Source of the DNA: an uncultured Granulosicoccaceae bacterium
GTDB lineage: Bacteria > Pseudomonadota > Gammaproteobacteria > Granulosicoccales > Granulosicoccaceae
Assembly (NCBI GenBank): GCA_937930305.1
Contig: CALGLE010000039.1
Coordinates: 62,001-126,000 of the forward strand
DNA: 64,000 nucleotides
Direction of reading: 5' to 3'
The notes below the pieces were generated by a model, which was given only the letters and a program-made list of their open reading frames with translations, was not told the origin of the DNA and searched no databases. Position numbers and translations under genes: made by a program. This document shows, one piece after another, positions 45,834-54,663 of this stretch (positions are counted from its first letter, which is position 1; each line of letters begins with the position of its first letter).

Positions 45834-46433
45834 GTGCCCTATTCAGCAGAACATAAGCAGCAAACTAGATCACGCATTGTTGAATCTGCCCGAATACTGT
45901 TCAATCGGCACGGATTTACCGATGTCACGATAAATCAAATCATGTCCGAGGCAGGTCTTACTCGTGGAGGTTTCTATTCTCACTTCAAGAATAAAGAACA
46001 GCTATATGCAGAAGCCGTGAGTAGTTTCTTACAAGGTCGTGGCGCTGATTGGCGCGATGAATTTGGAGTGACAAACGCACGCTCTAGTGTTGAAATGGCA
46101 AAACAAATGATCAACGGTTACTTATCTTCAGAACACCTGGGAGATTTGGAGGGACAATGCCCGATGATCGCTCTACCTTCCGATGTTGCTCGTGAAAATC
46201 CAGCGGTACAAGAATCCTACGAACACTTATTGACGGCAATGGTTCACTTGTTTGAAACAAGCCTTGGCAATAACAATAACGACAACCGACAAACAGCGCT
46301 TGCCATTGCATCGCTTTGTATTGGAGGCATGGTGTTAGCTAGAACTGTGGCGAACGATGAGCTTGCCAATGAGGTGCGAAACGCTGCGCATAACACCGCT
46401 CTTCAATTAGCCTCTTTGGATTCTTGCTTTTGA
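45834..46433 (+). CDS. TetR/AcrR-family regulator
   Basis: This 199-residue repressor has the TetR HTH at the N-terminus (VTINQIMSEAGLTRGGFYSH, then FKNKEQLYAEAV) and a ligand-binding helical domain. The start is a GTG with GGGAGG upstream. It probably controls the divergent MAPEG operon and itself through the palindrome at 45766-45787. The SHFKNKEQL region is of the type found in regulators responding to lipophilic or electrophilic compounds. Confidence 0.9.
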   Translation: MPYSAEHKQQTRSRIVESARILFNRHGFTDVTINQIMSEAGLTRGGFYSHFKNKEQLYAEAVSSFLQGRGADWRDEFGVTNARSSVEMAKQMINGYLSSEHLGDLEGQCPMIALPSDVARENPAVQESYEHLLTAMVHLFETSLGNNNNDNRQTALAIASLCIGGMVLARTVANDELANEVRNAAHNTALQLASLDSCF

Positions 46434-46577
46434 AGATTCAGAAGAAGGTTTATTGTCCGCTTCTTTGGCGGGCATGCAAACAGTTGATGTACGAACATTT
46501 GCCTCTATTTGCAGTTGACCTTTGATCCCGCCCACTGATTCCGCTATTATTTTCCATCCCTTATTGCCAATGAAACC

Positions 46578-47078
46578 TCAAACCTTTGGTTGCCTATAAA
46601 CAAGACACGGTTTATCCGGCTTAGGTTGTATTGCCTTCGTATCCAGTGTAGCCCCCAATCGTTCGGCAAGCTGTATAGACCGGGTATTTCCTGAATCGAT
46701 GTAGTGAACAATTTCCGACCATTCAAGAACTTCTCGGGCGTAGCCGACAGACGCCTTTGCCGCCTCAGTAGCGTACCCACTACCTTCCGCGCCTTCAAAG
46801 AGCACCCACCCAACTTCTGTTTCGGGCCGACCTGGAGGGTAGTAAGGGCCTGACATGCCTATTGGCGTGTCACTGCCTTTAACCGTAATTGCAAATAGGC
46901 CGTACTCACGGTGTGCCCAATGGCCCAACATCGCATAGGCCCGCGTAACGGCCTCTGAATAGCTCACGTGCCCACCTGCCATTGCGGAACGTTCAGACTC
47001 ATAAAAACGAATTAACGGCGGCACATCCGCCGCATGGGGTTTTCGTAGGATCAGTCTTTCGGTTTCGATTACAGCCAC
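46578..47078 (-). CDS. GNAT-family acetyltransferase
   Basis: This 166-residue protein is of the RimJ/RimL-type GNAT group: IETERLILRKPHAADVPPLI, the acetyl-CoA-binding GSGYATEAAKASVGYA, and VHYIDSGNTRSIQLAERLGA. It probably acetylates a protein N-terminus or a small molecule. The GTG start has GAGGA 7 nt upstream. It is divergent from dnaE2. Confidence 0.85.
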   Translation of the reverse strand: MAVIETERLILRKPHAADVPPLIRFYESERSAMAGGHVSYSEAVTRAYAMLGHWAHREYGLFAITVKGSDTPIGMSGPYYPPGRPETEVGWVLFEGAEGSGYATEAAKASVGYAREVLEWSEIVHYIDSGNTRSIQLAERLGATLDTKAIQPKPDKPCLVYRQPKV

Positions 47079-47162
47079 AGCACGTCCTCATTTTCAATGA
47101 ATATCAGGATAGTAAATCATTTTCGGTAGATTCTGGCCCAAAGACTGTATATATTATCTGTA

Positions 47163-47178
47163 CTGTTATTATATATAG
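47163..47178 (+). promoter_or_regulatory. LexA-like box before dnaE2
   Basis: CTGTTATTATATATAG fits CTGT-N8-ACAG with one mismatch and matches the AT-rich centre of SOS boxes. It lies 6 bp before the dnaE2 start. A second CTGT 18 bp upstream has a poorer partner. Confidence 0.6.
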
Positions 47179-47184
47179 CTTAAG

Positions 47185-50100
47185 ATGCCGGAGCCTCCCC
47201 CTTCAAATAGCACCTTACCCAGCGAACCACTGCGCTACGCTGAGTTGCATTGCGTCAGTAATTTCAGTTTCTTACGCGGTGCCTCGCACCCTGAGGAATT
47301 GGTTGATACGGCCATTGAACACGGTTATGAAGCTTTAGCCATTACCGATGAATGCTCCATGGCTGGTGTGGTGCGCGCTTATGGGCGCGTACGAGAACTT
47401 AAATTAGACAACCCTAAGCTTTGCTTCCGGCTCATCATCGGGTGTGAATTTGCCTTAGACGATGGTTTTCGTTTGGTGGCCCTGGCCCGAGACGCTTTGG
47501 GGTATTCCAGGCTATGCCGTTTAATTACCGAAGCCAGACGAAACGCGGACAAGGGCAGCTACTCCATTGATCGTAAAATGATTGATCACGCTGGCCTTGA
47601 TGTCTGTGTGCTGACGCTGGTACCGCCCTATTTCCCTACCGATGCGGCTCGCTGCACAACGCCCACTGCTTTGCACCAGGCCTCACTGCCTAGCAACCGT
47701 GTGTTCGATGCCAATCCCATTACACGTGAACTTGACCCGTGGTTTCAATGGTTTAAATCTCTCGGCCCACACACTTTTTTGTCTCTTGAACTGCACTACA
47801 ACCAATACGACAATAAACACACACACTGGCTGTTAAGCACAGCGGCACGCTTTCAATTAGCGGTGGTGGCATCCAGTGATGTGCATATGCACCGCAGACA
47901 ACGCAGGGCTTTACAAGATGTAGTGACCTGCATTCGACACACTTGCACATTGGATGAAGCGGGCAAGCGATTGTTTCCTAATGGGGAACGTTACCTACGC
48001 GATGCGCGAGCCCTACGCGCTTTATACCCAGAACAAACCCTAGTTAACAGCGCCTTAGTCGCAGAACTGTGCACCTTTGATTTAAGCGAATTGGATTATC
48101 AATACCCACGTGAAGTGGTACCAACAGATTTAAGCTCCAGTGCTTACTTACGGCAGTTAACGTATGAAGGCGTGGCTTGGCGATGGCCGAACGGCGTTAC
48201 TGACGATGTGGTTAAACAAATTGAACATGAGCTTGCATTGATAGAAGACATGAAATACGAGTCGTACTTTCTTACCGTGTACGACATCGTTAATTTTGCA
48301 CGTAGCCAACATATTTTATGTCAAGGGCGAGGCTCAGCCGCTAATTCAGCGGTGTGCTTTTGCTTAGGCATTACGGAAGTCGACCCCTCACGCACCCGCA
48401 TGTTGTTTGAACGCTTTATCTCAAAGGAACGAGATGAACCGCCCGACATTGATGTCGATTTTGAACATGAACGCCGCGAAGAAGTCATTCAATACATTTA
48501 CGCAAAATATGGGCGTCACCGCGCAGCGCTTGCCGCAACCGTTATCACTTACCGAAAAAAAAGCGCTATTCGTGACATTGGCAAAGTCATTGGGCTATCC
48601 ATTGAGCAAATTGAAGCCTTATCCAAATCTTTAGCCTGGTGGGATGGCTCACAAGTGATCGGTGAACGTTTAATTGATATGGGCTTTGACCCGAACAGCG
48701 CATTAATGAAACGCTACGCTTGGCTGTTGGATCAATTGCTAGGGTTTCCACGTCATTTATCACAACACGTAGGCGGCTTTGTTATCTCTGACCGAGATTT
48801 ATCGACTTTAGTCCCAGTTGAAAATGCGGCAATGCCCGATAGAACCATCATTCAATGGGACAAAGACGACTTGGAAGAACTGGGGTTGTTAAAAGTGGAT
48901 GTATTAGCGCTGGGCATGCTAACCGCCATCAGTAAATGCTTTGCCAATATCCAGTCGTATCATGGTCAAACGCTCACCATGGCAACCATTCCACCCGACG
49001 ACACGCCCACCTACGACATGATTTGCCGGGCCGATACGGTGGGGGTGTTTCAAATTGAATCACGTGCGCAAATGACCATGCTGCCAAGGCTGCGCCCACG
49101 CAACTACTACGACTTGGTGATTGAAGTGGCCATTGTGCGACCAGGGCCTATACAAGGTGGCATGGTGAATCCCTACTTACAACGCCGTCAAGGCCTCATG
49201 GAAGTCACCTACCCTAACCCCGAGTTAGAGCGTGTTCTGGAACGCACTTTGGGTGTGCCCGTATTTCAAGAACAAGTGATGGAAATTGCCATGGTCGCTG
49301 CAGGCTTCACCGCAGGACAAGCCGATCAACTGCGCCGATCGATGGCGGCCTGGCGCCGAGCAGGAGCCGTATCTGAATTCCGTGATCGCTTAGTGGGTGG
49401 CATGTTAAAAAATGGTTATGACCCCGAATTTGCGGAAAGCATTTTCCGTCAAGTTGAAGGCTTTGGTGAATACGGCTTTCCTGAATCGCACGCTGCAAGC
49501 TTTGCCTTACTGGTGTACGTATCGTGTTATTTAAAATGCCATGAACCGGCTGCGTTTCTTTGCGCCATGCTAAACAGCCAACCCTTAGGGTTCTACGACC
49601 CTTCTGATTTAGTGCAAGACGCTCGTCGTCATGACGTTGAAGTGTTACCCGTTGATATCAACGAAAGTGAACACGACCACATGTTAGTGCCTGGAGAACA
49701 CATCAACCCTAACACTCACCAGCCTGAACCCGCCGTGCGGTTAGGTTTTCGTTTGGTGGCAAAACTGTCTAACCAAGGCATTGAACAACTGCTTAGTGCA
49801 CGCAAGCAAGCTCGCTTTATGAGTGCTGAAGACTTAGTCCGTAGAAGTGGCATTCACCAAGGTGATCAACAAGCGTTGTCTAATGCCGGCGCTTTAGAAA
49901 ACATTGCCGGTAATCGTCATCAGGCCCAGTGGGATTTACTCGGTGTGGAGCAGTTGCCCGGCTTACTCAGTGAGGCATCCGCACCAGAGGCACAAATTCA
50001 GCTGCCGCTGCCATCGGTTGGAGAAAATACCGTGGCTGATTATCAAAGCCTAGGGCTCACCTTAGGTAAACACCCTGTGTATTTATTACGCAAGCCCCTT

Positions 50101-50451
50101 CGAGAGCGAAAAATTTTAAGCTCTGCCGAGTGGAATGACATTCCCAGCGGCCGCCATACCCGACTGGCTGGGCTTGTCAAAGTGAGGCAACGCCCTGGCA
50201 GTGCAAAAGGGGTGGTCTTTATGACAATAGAAGATGAGCATGGCCCCATGAACATCATTGTGTGGGAGGCGATTGTGGAAAAATATCGCCAAGAAGTATT
50301 GAATGCCCAGCTGGTGTGTGTGTCCGGCGTGACGCAACGTTCTCAAGGGGTGACGCATTTGGTGGCTAAGCAGCTTGAAGATTTGAGTGCCTTATTAAGC
50401 ACCTTGACGCAGGATAAAAACCTGACGACACAATCTCGTAACTTTCGCTGA
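47185..50451 (+). CDS. dnaE2: Error-prone DNA polymerase DnaE2 (ImuC)
   Basis: DnaE2 is the catalytic subunit of the ImuA-ImuB-DnaE2 mutasome. The 1088-residue protein has the N-terminal PHP domain (YAELHCVSNFSFLRGASHPE), the C-family polymerase core with the catalytic acids in PPDIDVDFEHERREEV and LLKVDVLALGMLTA, FPRHLSQHVGGFVIS, and a C-terminal OB-fold (GLVKVRQRPGSAKGVVFMTI). Unlike the main replicase it ends soon after the OB domain. It sits alone, 21 kb from lexA-imuA-imuB, but a LexA-like box immediately upstream suggests co-induction. Confidence 0.95.
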   Translation: MPEPPPSNSTLPSEPLRYAELHCVSNFSFLRGASHPEELVDTAIEHGYEALAITDECSMAGVVRAYGRVRELKLDNPKLCFRLIIGCEFALDDGFRLVALARDALGYSRLCRLITEARRNADKGSYSIDRKMIDHAGLDVCVLTLVPPYFPTDAARCTTPTALHQASLPSNRVFDANPITRELDPWFQWFKSLGPHTFLSLELHYNQYDNKHTHWLLSTAARFQLAVVASSDVHMHRRQRRALQDVVTCIRHTCTLDEAGKRLFPNGERYLRDARALRALYPEQTLVNSALVAELCTFDLSELDYQYPREVVPTDLSSSAYLRQLTYEGVAWRWPNGVTDDVVKQIEHELALIEDMKYESYFLTVYDIVNFARSQHILCQGRGSAANSAVCFCLGITEVDPSRTRMLFERFISKERDEPPDIDVDFEHERREEVIQYIYAKYGRHRAALAATVITYRKKSAIRDIGKVIGLSIEQIEALSKSLAWWDGSQVIGERLIDMGFDPNSALMKRYAWLLDQLLGFPRHLSQHVGGFVISDRDLSTLVPVENAAMPDRTIIQWDKDDLEELGLLKVDVLALGMLTAISKCFANIQSYHGQTLTMATIPPDDTPTYDMICRADTVGVFQIESRAQMTMLPRLRPRNYYDLVIEVAIVRPGPIQGGMVNPYLQRRQGLMEVTYPNPELERVLERTLGVPVFQEQVMEIAMVAAGFTAGQADQLRRSMAAWRRAGAVSEFRDRLVGGMLKNGYDPEFAESIFRQVEGFGEYGFPESHAASFALLVYVSCYLKCHEPAAFLCAMLNSQPLGFYDPSDLVQDARRHDVEVLPVDINESEHDHMLVPGEHINPNTHQPEPAVRLGFRLVAKLSNQGIEQLLSARKQARFMSAEDLVRRSGIHQGDQQALSNAGALENIAGNRHQAQWDLLGVEQLPGLLSEASAPEAQIQLPLPSVGENTVADYQSLGLTLGKHPVYLLRKPLRERKILSSAEWNDIPSGRHTRLAGLVKVRQRPGSAKGVVFMTIEDEHGPMNIIVWEAIVEKYRQEVLNAQLVCVSGVTQRSQGVTHLVAKQLEDLSALLSTLTQDKNLTTQSRNFR

Positions 50452-50588
50452 AATTTAACTCACGAATACACACGAACCGCCCAAAATACGCCTATTATTT
50501 GGAACTAACCACTTTGCAGTGGTTCGAACTTGAGTTGATTAATGAGTCAACTCATCATATCTATTCAAACCCAATAGGAACCCTAACC

Positions 50589-50792
50589 ATGTCAGTAGCA
50601 AAGGTTACAGAAATCATCAGTTCATCCAGCAAAGGTTTCGACGACGCTGTTGAGCAAGGTGTGAAACGCGCCAGTAAAACCCTTAAAGACGTAAAAAGCG
50701 TTTGGATAAAAGAACAAAAAGCCATGATTGATAACGGAAAAATCACCGAGTACCGCGTTACCATGAAAGTGTCTTTCATTTTAAAAGACTGA
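50589..50792 (+). CDS. Dodecin
   Basis: This 67-residue flavin-binding protein forms a dodecamer that stores FMN or riboflavin. The sequence SVAKVTEIISSSSKGFDDAV, with TLKDVKSVWIKEQKAMID, matches bacterial dodecins, and the Trp in VWIKEQ is the flavin-stacking residue. The start at 50589 is chosen over an extended frame because TAGGAA lies upstream. It may buffer the product of the rib operon. Confidence 0.9.
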   Translation: MSVAKVTEIISSSSKGFDDAVEQGVKRASKTLKDVKSVWIKEQKAMIDNGKITEYRVTMKVSFILKD

Positions 50793-50810
50793 TAGGCTTT
50801 AGCTAAAAAT

Positions 50811-50846
50811 AAAAAGCCTGCTCGCAGTACTGCGGCAGGCTTTGTT
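50811..50846. terminator. Bidirectional terminator after dodecin
   Basis: AAGCCTGC (50814-50821) pairs with GCAGGCTT (50835-50842), with an inner CGCAG-TA-CTGCG stem. A-rich sequence before and T-rich after serve both dodecin and the convergent peptidase-like gene. Confidence 0.85.
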
Positions 50847-50873
50847 CATTCGGCTGGCAAAGTTCTACCGCAA

Positions 50874-51884
50874 CTAAGGTTCTTCATAACCTTGATGGAA
50901 TTCATTCACCGCACGTGCCGCTCGCTTCACTTCCGATGTGCATGCCACATGAAATAACGCTTCACCTTCATGTATCAGGGGCATTTTAGTCATCCCGATT
51001 AACACACCGTTACGCCGGCTGACTACCGACTCTTCCGACCCACCAAGCGGGTCTGCGATAGCACCCAACACTTGACCTTTCTGAATAGCGGAACCCAGTG
51101 GAACCGCCGAACGAATAATGCCACTTTGCGGAGCGCGCATCCATTCACTGTCGTTCGCTATAAATGGTTCATGAGACACGGTACTTTTCTTCGACGCTGG
51201 CAACATTTCCAAGTGGCGCATCACGCGTAAGGTGCCACGTAAGCCTGCCCGAATAGACACATCGTCAAAGCGCAGTGCCTCCCCCGCTTCATACAACAGC
51301 ATGGGAATTTTACTGGCCCCTCGCAAGGTACCGTCTCGAGTTCCCATATCCATAATAATGGGAGGGGCAAAGGCTTTCGCCAAAGGTAAAGCCTCCGCGT
51401 GCGTATCCAAATCAACTCGCAATTGCGGCAAATTAGTGCGACCACCTGCTGCCGTGTGATAGTCAATGCCGTGGGTGCATTTATCGACAACCTCAGTCAT
51501 CAAGGTATGAGCCAAACGCGAAGCCATGGAGCCACGTTCTGAACCAGGAAACGAGCGATTTAGATCTCGCCTGTCCGGCAAGTAGCGCGATTGCTGCATA
51601 AAGCCATACACGTTGACCACAGGAACTGCGAGTAAAGTTCCATGAATTCGATTTAACGATTTAGATGCGAGTAAGCGTCGAATGATTTCCACACCATTAA
51701 TTTCATCGCCGTGCAACGCAGCGAGCACACATAATGTGGGACCGGGCTGGCGACCGTGAATCACATGAACGGGCAACGCAACCGAGGTATGTGTATATAA
51801 AGGGGGTAACGATAAATCGACCGTCTGCCGTGTCCCTGGGGCAATGGATTGGCCGCCAATTTCAAAAGGCTCTGTGGTGCGCAT
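50874..51884 (-). CDS. AstE/aspartoacylase-like zinc peptidase of the rim operon
   Basis: This 336-residue protein is of the succinylglutamate desuccinylase/aspartoacylase family (M14-like). Zinc ligands appear in LHGDEINGVEII and DYHTAAGGRTNLPQLR; the C-terminal half has a beta-sandwich (APQSGIIRSAVPLGSAIQKG). It follows rimB and rimK in the same direction, a layout known in pseudomonads and marine gammaproteobacteria, where the peptidase partner is thought to help adjust glutamate tails (inference). Start ATG at 51884. Confidence 0.85.
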   Translation of the reverse strand: MRTTEPFEIGGQSIAPGTRQTVDLSLPPLYTHTSVALPVHVIHGRQPGPTLCVLAALHGDEINGVEIIRRLLASKSLNRIHGTLLAVPVVNVYGFMQQSRYLPDRRDLNRSFPGSERGSMASRLAHTLMTEVVDKCTHGIDYHTAAGGRTNLPQLRVDLDTHAEALPLAKAFAPPIIMDMGTRDGTLRGASKIPMLLYEAGEALRFDDVSIRAGLRGTLRVMRHLEMLPASKKSTVSHEPFIANDSEWMRAPQSGIIRSAVPLGSAIQKGQVLGAIADPLGGSEESVVSRRNGVLIGMTKMPLIHEGEALFHVACTSEVKRAARAVNEFHQGYEEP

Positions 51885-51925
51885 TTTTTTTGTTCTTACC
51901 TACTTAACCTTTGCCGTTAACCAAG

Positions 51926-52831
51926 CTAACCTTTGCCACGTGTTGCAGTTCGGCCAGGCTTGGCGTGCTTTTCCAAGTTTTCAATAATAATCCCAGCAAC
52001 ATCCTTACCACTGGCCGTTTCAATGCCTTCTAGTCCTGGTGATGAATTCACTTCCATCACCAAGGGCCCGCGTTCAGAACGCAGTAAATCCACACCAGCG
52101 ACCGATAATCCTAAAATTTTCGCGGCAGCCACAGCGGTTGCGCGCTCAGTTGGGGTAATTTTGACAAGACTGGCAGAACCCCCTCGATGCAGGTTGGATC
52201 GAAATTCACCTTCCGGAGCTTGGCGACGCATGGCAGCAACGACTTTCCCACCCACCACCAAACAACGAATATCTGAACCACCGGCCTCTTCAATGAACTC
52301 TTGCACCAAAATGTTCGCTCGAACCCCCATAAAGGCCTCAATAACCGATTCAGCCGCCTTATTGGTTTCCGCTAGAACAACGCCAATGCCTTGTGTGCCT
52401 TCCAGTAACTTGATGACCAATGGCGCGCCACCGACCATCTTGATTAAATCTCGAGAATCACCGGGCTTATTAGCAAAGCCTGTAATCGGAAGCCCGATCC
52501 CTTTTCGAGACAATAGTTGCAGTGCCCGAAGCTTATCGCGCGAACGCGCCAACGCCACCGACTCAATCAGCGGGTACACGCCCATCATTTCAAATTGCCG
52601 AATAACCGCTGTGCCGTAAGCGGTTACGGACGCGCCTATTCGCGGAATGACCGCATCAAAGCCCGTTAAGGGTTTACCTTCCACGTGCACACTGGGTTTA
52701 GCTGAAACAATATTCATGTAGCAGCGCAATACATCAATGACCTGCACCTCATGCCCACGGGCTTCAGCAGCTTCGATGAGCCGGCGGCTGGAATACAGCC
52801 TTCTGTTTCGAGACAGGAGAGCAATACGCAT
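51926..52831 (-). CDS. rimK: Ribosomal protein S6 glutamate ligase RimK
   Basis: RimK adds glutamate residues to the C-terminus of ribosomal protein S6, adjusting translation. The 301-residue ATP-grasp protein has [20 protein letters not shown] (ATP-binding), [20 protein letters not shown] and [18 protein letters not shown] (metal-binding Glu/Asn). AGAGG lies 8 nt upstream of the ATG. Standard in length and context. Confidence 0.95.
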   Translation of the reverse strand: MRIALLSRNRRLYSSRRLIEAAEARGHEVQVIDVLRCYMNIVSAKPSVHVEGKPLTGFDAVIPRIGASVTAYGTAVIRQFEMMGVYPLIESVALARSRDKLRALQLLSRKGIGLPITGFANKPGDSRDLIKMVGGAPLVIKLLEGTQGIGVVLAETNKAAESVIEAFMGVRANILVQEFIEEAGGSDIRCLVVGGKVVAAMRRQAPEGEFRSNLHRGGSASLVKITPTERATAVAAAKILGLSVAGVDLLRSERGPLVMEVNSSPGLEGIETASGKDVAGIIIENLEKHAKPGRTATRGKG

Positions 52832-52845
52832 TGAAATACCTCTAT

Positions 52846-53313
52846 TTAAGATTCGTCGCTATATAACAGCCGCGTTGAACGACGACCACATGTAAATGAC
52901 AAGGCAGGGTTTACAACAAAATCGGGCATCAAGGAAGTGCGCCCGAGTAGCATGCGAAATAACATATCACGCCTTTCCGTTAGTGTGACTTCTATCGCTT
53001 TGGACACATCCGCCAATTCTAACTGGGTGGTGATGACATGGCGGGTTTCTCTGTGCCCACCCGAATCGGTTACGTCTCGAATATCCACCAGAGGTGCAGA
53101 GCAGCGGCGCTCGATGGTGGAATTGCGCTGTACCGGCAAGGTGGAGAAGGACACCATTTTAATACCATTTTCTGTATAGCGTTCAATGTCATGCGCGTGA
53201 ATGGCTGAAGTTCTCGCCCCCGTATCGACTTTCACCTTGAAAGCCGGAAGGTTGAGTTCCGGTAGTGCCACCCATTCACGCCAACCGAGCGTGATGAGAT
53301 TGGAAGATGACAT
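52846..53313 (-). CDS. rimB: Retropepsin-like protease RimB
   Basis: This 155-residue protein is of the family annotated as ATP-dependent zinc protease, now regarded as retropepsin-like (RimB). The [11 protein letters not shown] motif holds the active aspartate; [20 protein letters not shown] closes the fold. The start at 53313 ([11 protein letters not shown]) is chosen because the upstream frame is a shadow with no family similarity. It precedes rimK by 14 bp and is thought to work with RimK to trim S6 tails. Confidence 0.88.
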   Translation of the reverse strand: MSSSNLITLGWREWVALPELNLPAFKVKVDTGARTSAIHAHDIERYTENGIKMVSFSTLPVQRNSTIERRCSAPLVDIRDVTDSGGHRETRHVITTQLELADVSKAIEVTLTERRDMLFRMLLGRTSLMPDFVVNPALSFTCGRRSTRLLYSDES

Positions 53314-53361
53314 GGATGAGCTGCTCCGCCGAGATTGAATAACGCGTGGCACAATAGACAC

Positions 53362-54654
53362 ATGAAAGACAATGCCTATTTCGACAACGCCTCTACCACC
53401 TGGCCAAAACCAGAGGCCGTGTACGTATTTATAGATCAATTTCACCGCTCTCACGGGGTTAACCCGAGTCGAGGCGGCTATGCCATGGCCGTAGAAGCGG
53501 AAGCCATGGTGATTCAAACCCGCCAACTGTTGGCCACATTCTTTGGTTTCAGCGGCCCCGCCAATCGAGTGATTTTCACAGCAAACGTGACCGATTCACT
53601 CAATATGGCACTAAGTGGCCTACTGACGCAAGGCGATCACCTGTTAACCAGTCGGTTGGAACACAATGCGGTGCTGCGAACGGCAGAATATTTGAAGCGT
53701 CAAAGGCAAATAGACGTCACCCAGGTACCTGCTAGCCCAACGGGTGTGATCTGTGTCGATGCCATGCGCGAAGCCATCCAACCCAACACCAAAGCCCTGG
53801 TGGTGAATCACGCTTCAAACGTCACTGGCCGTGTGCAGCCACTCAGTGATCTTGGTCAGCTGGCTCGTGATCACAAGATTCCGTTAATTCTTGACAGCGC
53901 TCAGACCGCCGGCGTGCTGCCCATTGATATGCAGAGCCAAGGAATTTCCATTTTAACGTTCACTGGCCATAAAGGATTATTTGGGCCAATGGGCATCGGT
54001 GGATTGATCGTAGATGAATCCATCGATTTGCAAGTCACCAAATACGGTGGAAACGGCATTTTATCCGAGTCGGTATTGCAACCTGACATTTGGCCCCACC
54101 GCCATGAAGTGGGTACTTTAGCTGTTCCTGCAATTGCGGGTTTGCATGCGGCGCAAAGGTGGTTTAATGCGCTGGGTGACAGCATGGCCTCTCCATACGG
54201 CATAACCGGTGCAAACGATGCAAGAAAGCTAACCGTCGAGTTGGATGAGCACGCGATTAATAAACCGTTGGATTTGGCTAAGCACACCATTCGCGCTAAG
54301 GATGCTGTTCAGCAAATTCATCGAACGGAGTTGAAGCATTTAGCCAAATTGATTGACACACTTACCGCATACGATCACGTTCGTATACTGGGCAGTGTTG
54401 ACACGAAAACACTTGAACAGCAAGTATCAACCTTGAGTTTTGTCTCTAAAAAAGTGTCTACCGAACGCATCGCTGCAGCGCTGGATGCCGATTTTCATGT
54501 GTGTTTACGCGCTGGGCTGCACTGTGCTCCGTTGGTTCATACCGACGAACAAACGCTTGAGGAAGGCGGCGCAATTCGACTTGCACCCGGCTACTTCACC
54601 GATGAGCAAGATATGACGCAGCTATTGGACGGCTTAAAGGATGTGTTAAATTAA
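53362..54654 (+). CDS. Class V aminotransferase (cysteine-desulfurase-like)
   Basis: This 430-residue PLP enzyme of the cysteine-desulfurase/selenocysteine-lyase group has YFDNASTTWPKPEAV at the start, the Lys-PLP site in FTGHKGLFGPMGIGG, and the mobile Cys loop in CLRAGLHCAPLVH. It probably removes sulfur or selenium from a cysteine derivative. An insertion of about 30 residues (about 280-310) is not typical. The start is 53362. Divergent from rimB with a 48-bp gap. Confidence 0.85.
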   Translation: MKDNAYFDNASTTWPKPEAVYVFIDQFHRSHGVNPSRGGYAMAVEAEAMVIQTRQLLATFFGFSGPANRVIFTANVTDSLNMALSGLLTQGDHLLTSRLEHNAVLRTAEYLKRQRQIDVTQVPASPTGVICVDAMREAIQPNTKALVVNHASNVTGRVQPLSDLGQLARDHKIPLILDSAQTAGVLPIDMQSQGISILTFTGHKGLFGPMGIGGLIVDESIDLQVTKYGGNGILSESVLQPDIWPHRHEVGTLAVPAIAGLHAAQRWFNALGDSMASPYGITGANDARKLTVELDEHAINKPLDLAKHTIRAKDAVQQIHRTELKHLAKLIDTLTAYDHVRILGSVDTKTLEQQVSTLSFVSKKVSTERIAAALDADFHVCLRAGLHCAPLVHTDEQTLEEGGAIRLAPGYFTDEQDMTQLLDGLKDVLN

Positions 54655-54663
54655 TTTTTGAAG

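Noticed and set aside
50499..50588. N-terminal extension of dodecin
   Set aside because: Dodecins start at MSVAKVTEI-like sequence; the extension has no family similarity and the Shine-Dalgarno lies before 50589.
51933..52619. 228-residue plus-strand frame opposite rimK
   Set aside because: RimK is unmistakable on the other strand; the frame is a shadow.
53314..53526. N-terminal extension of RimB
   Set aside because: It overlaps the divergent aminotransferase start and does not resemble the family.
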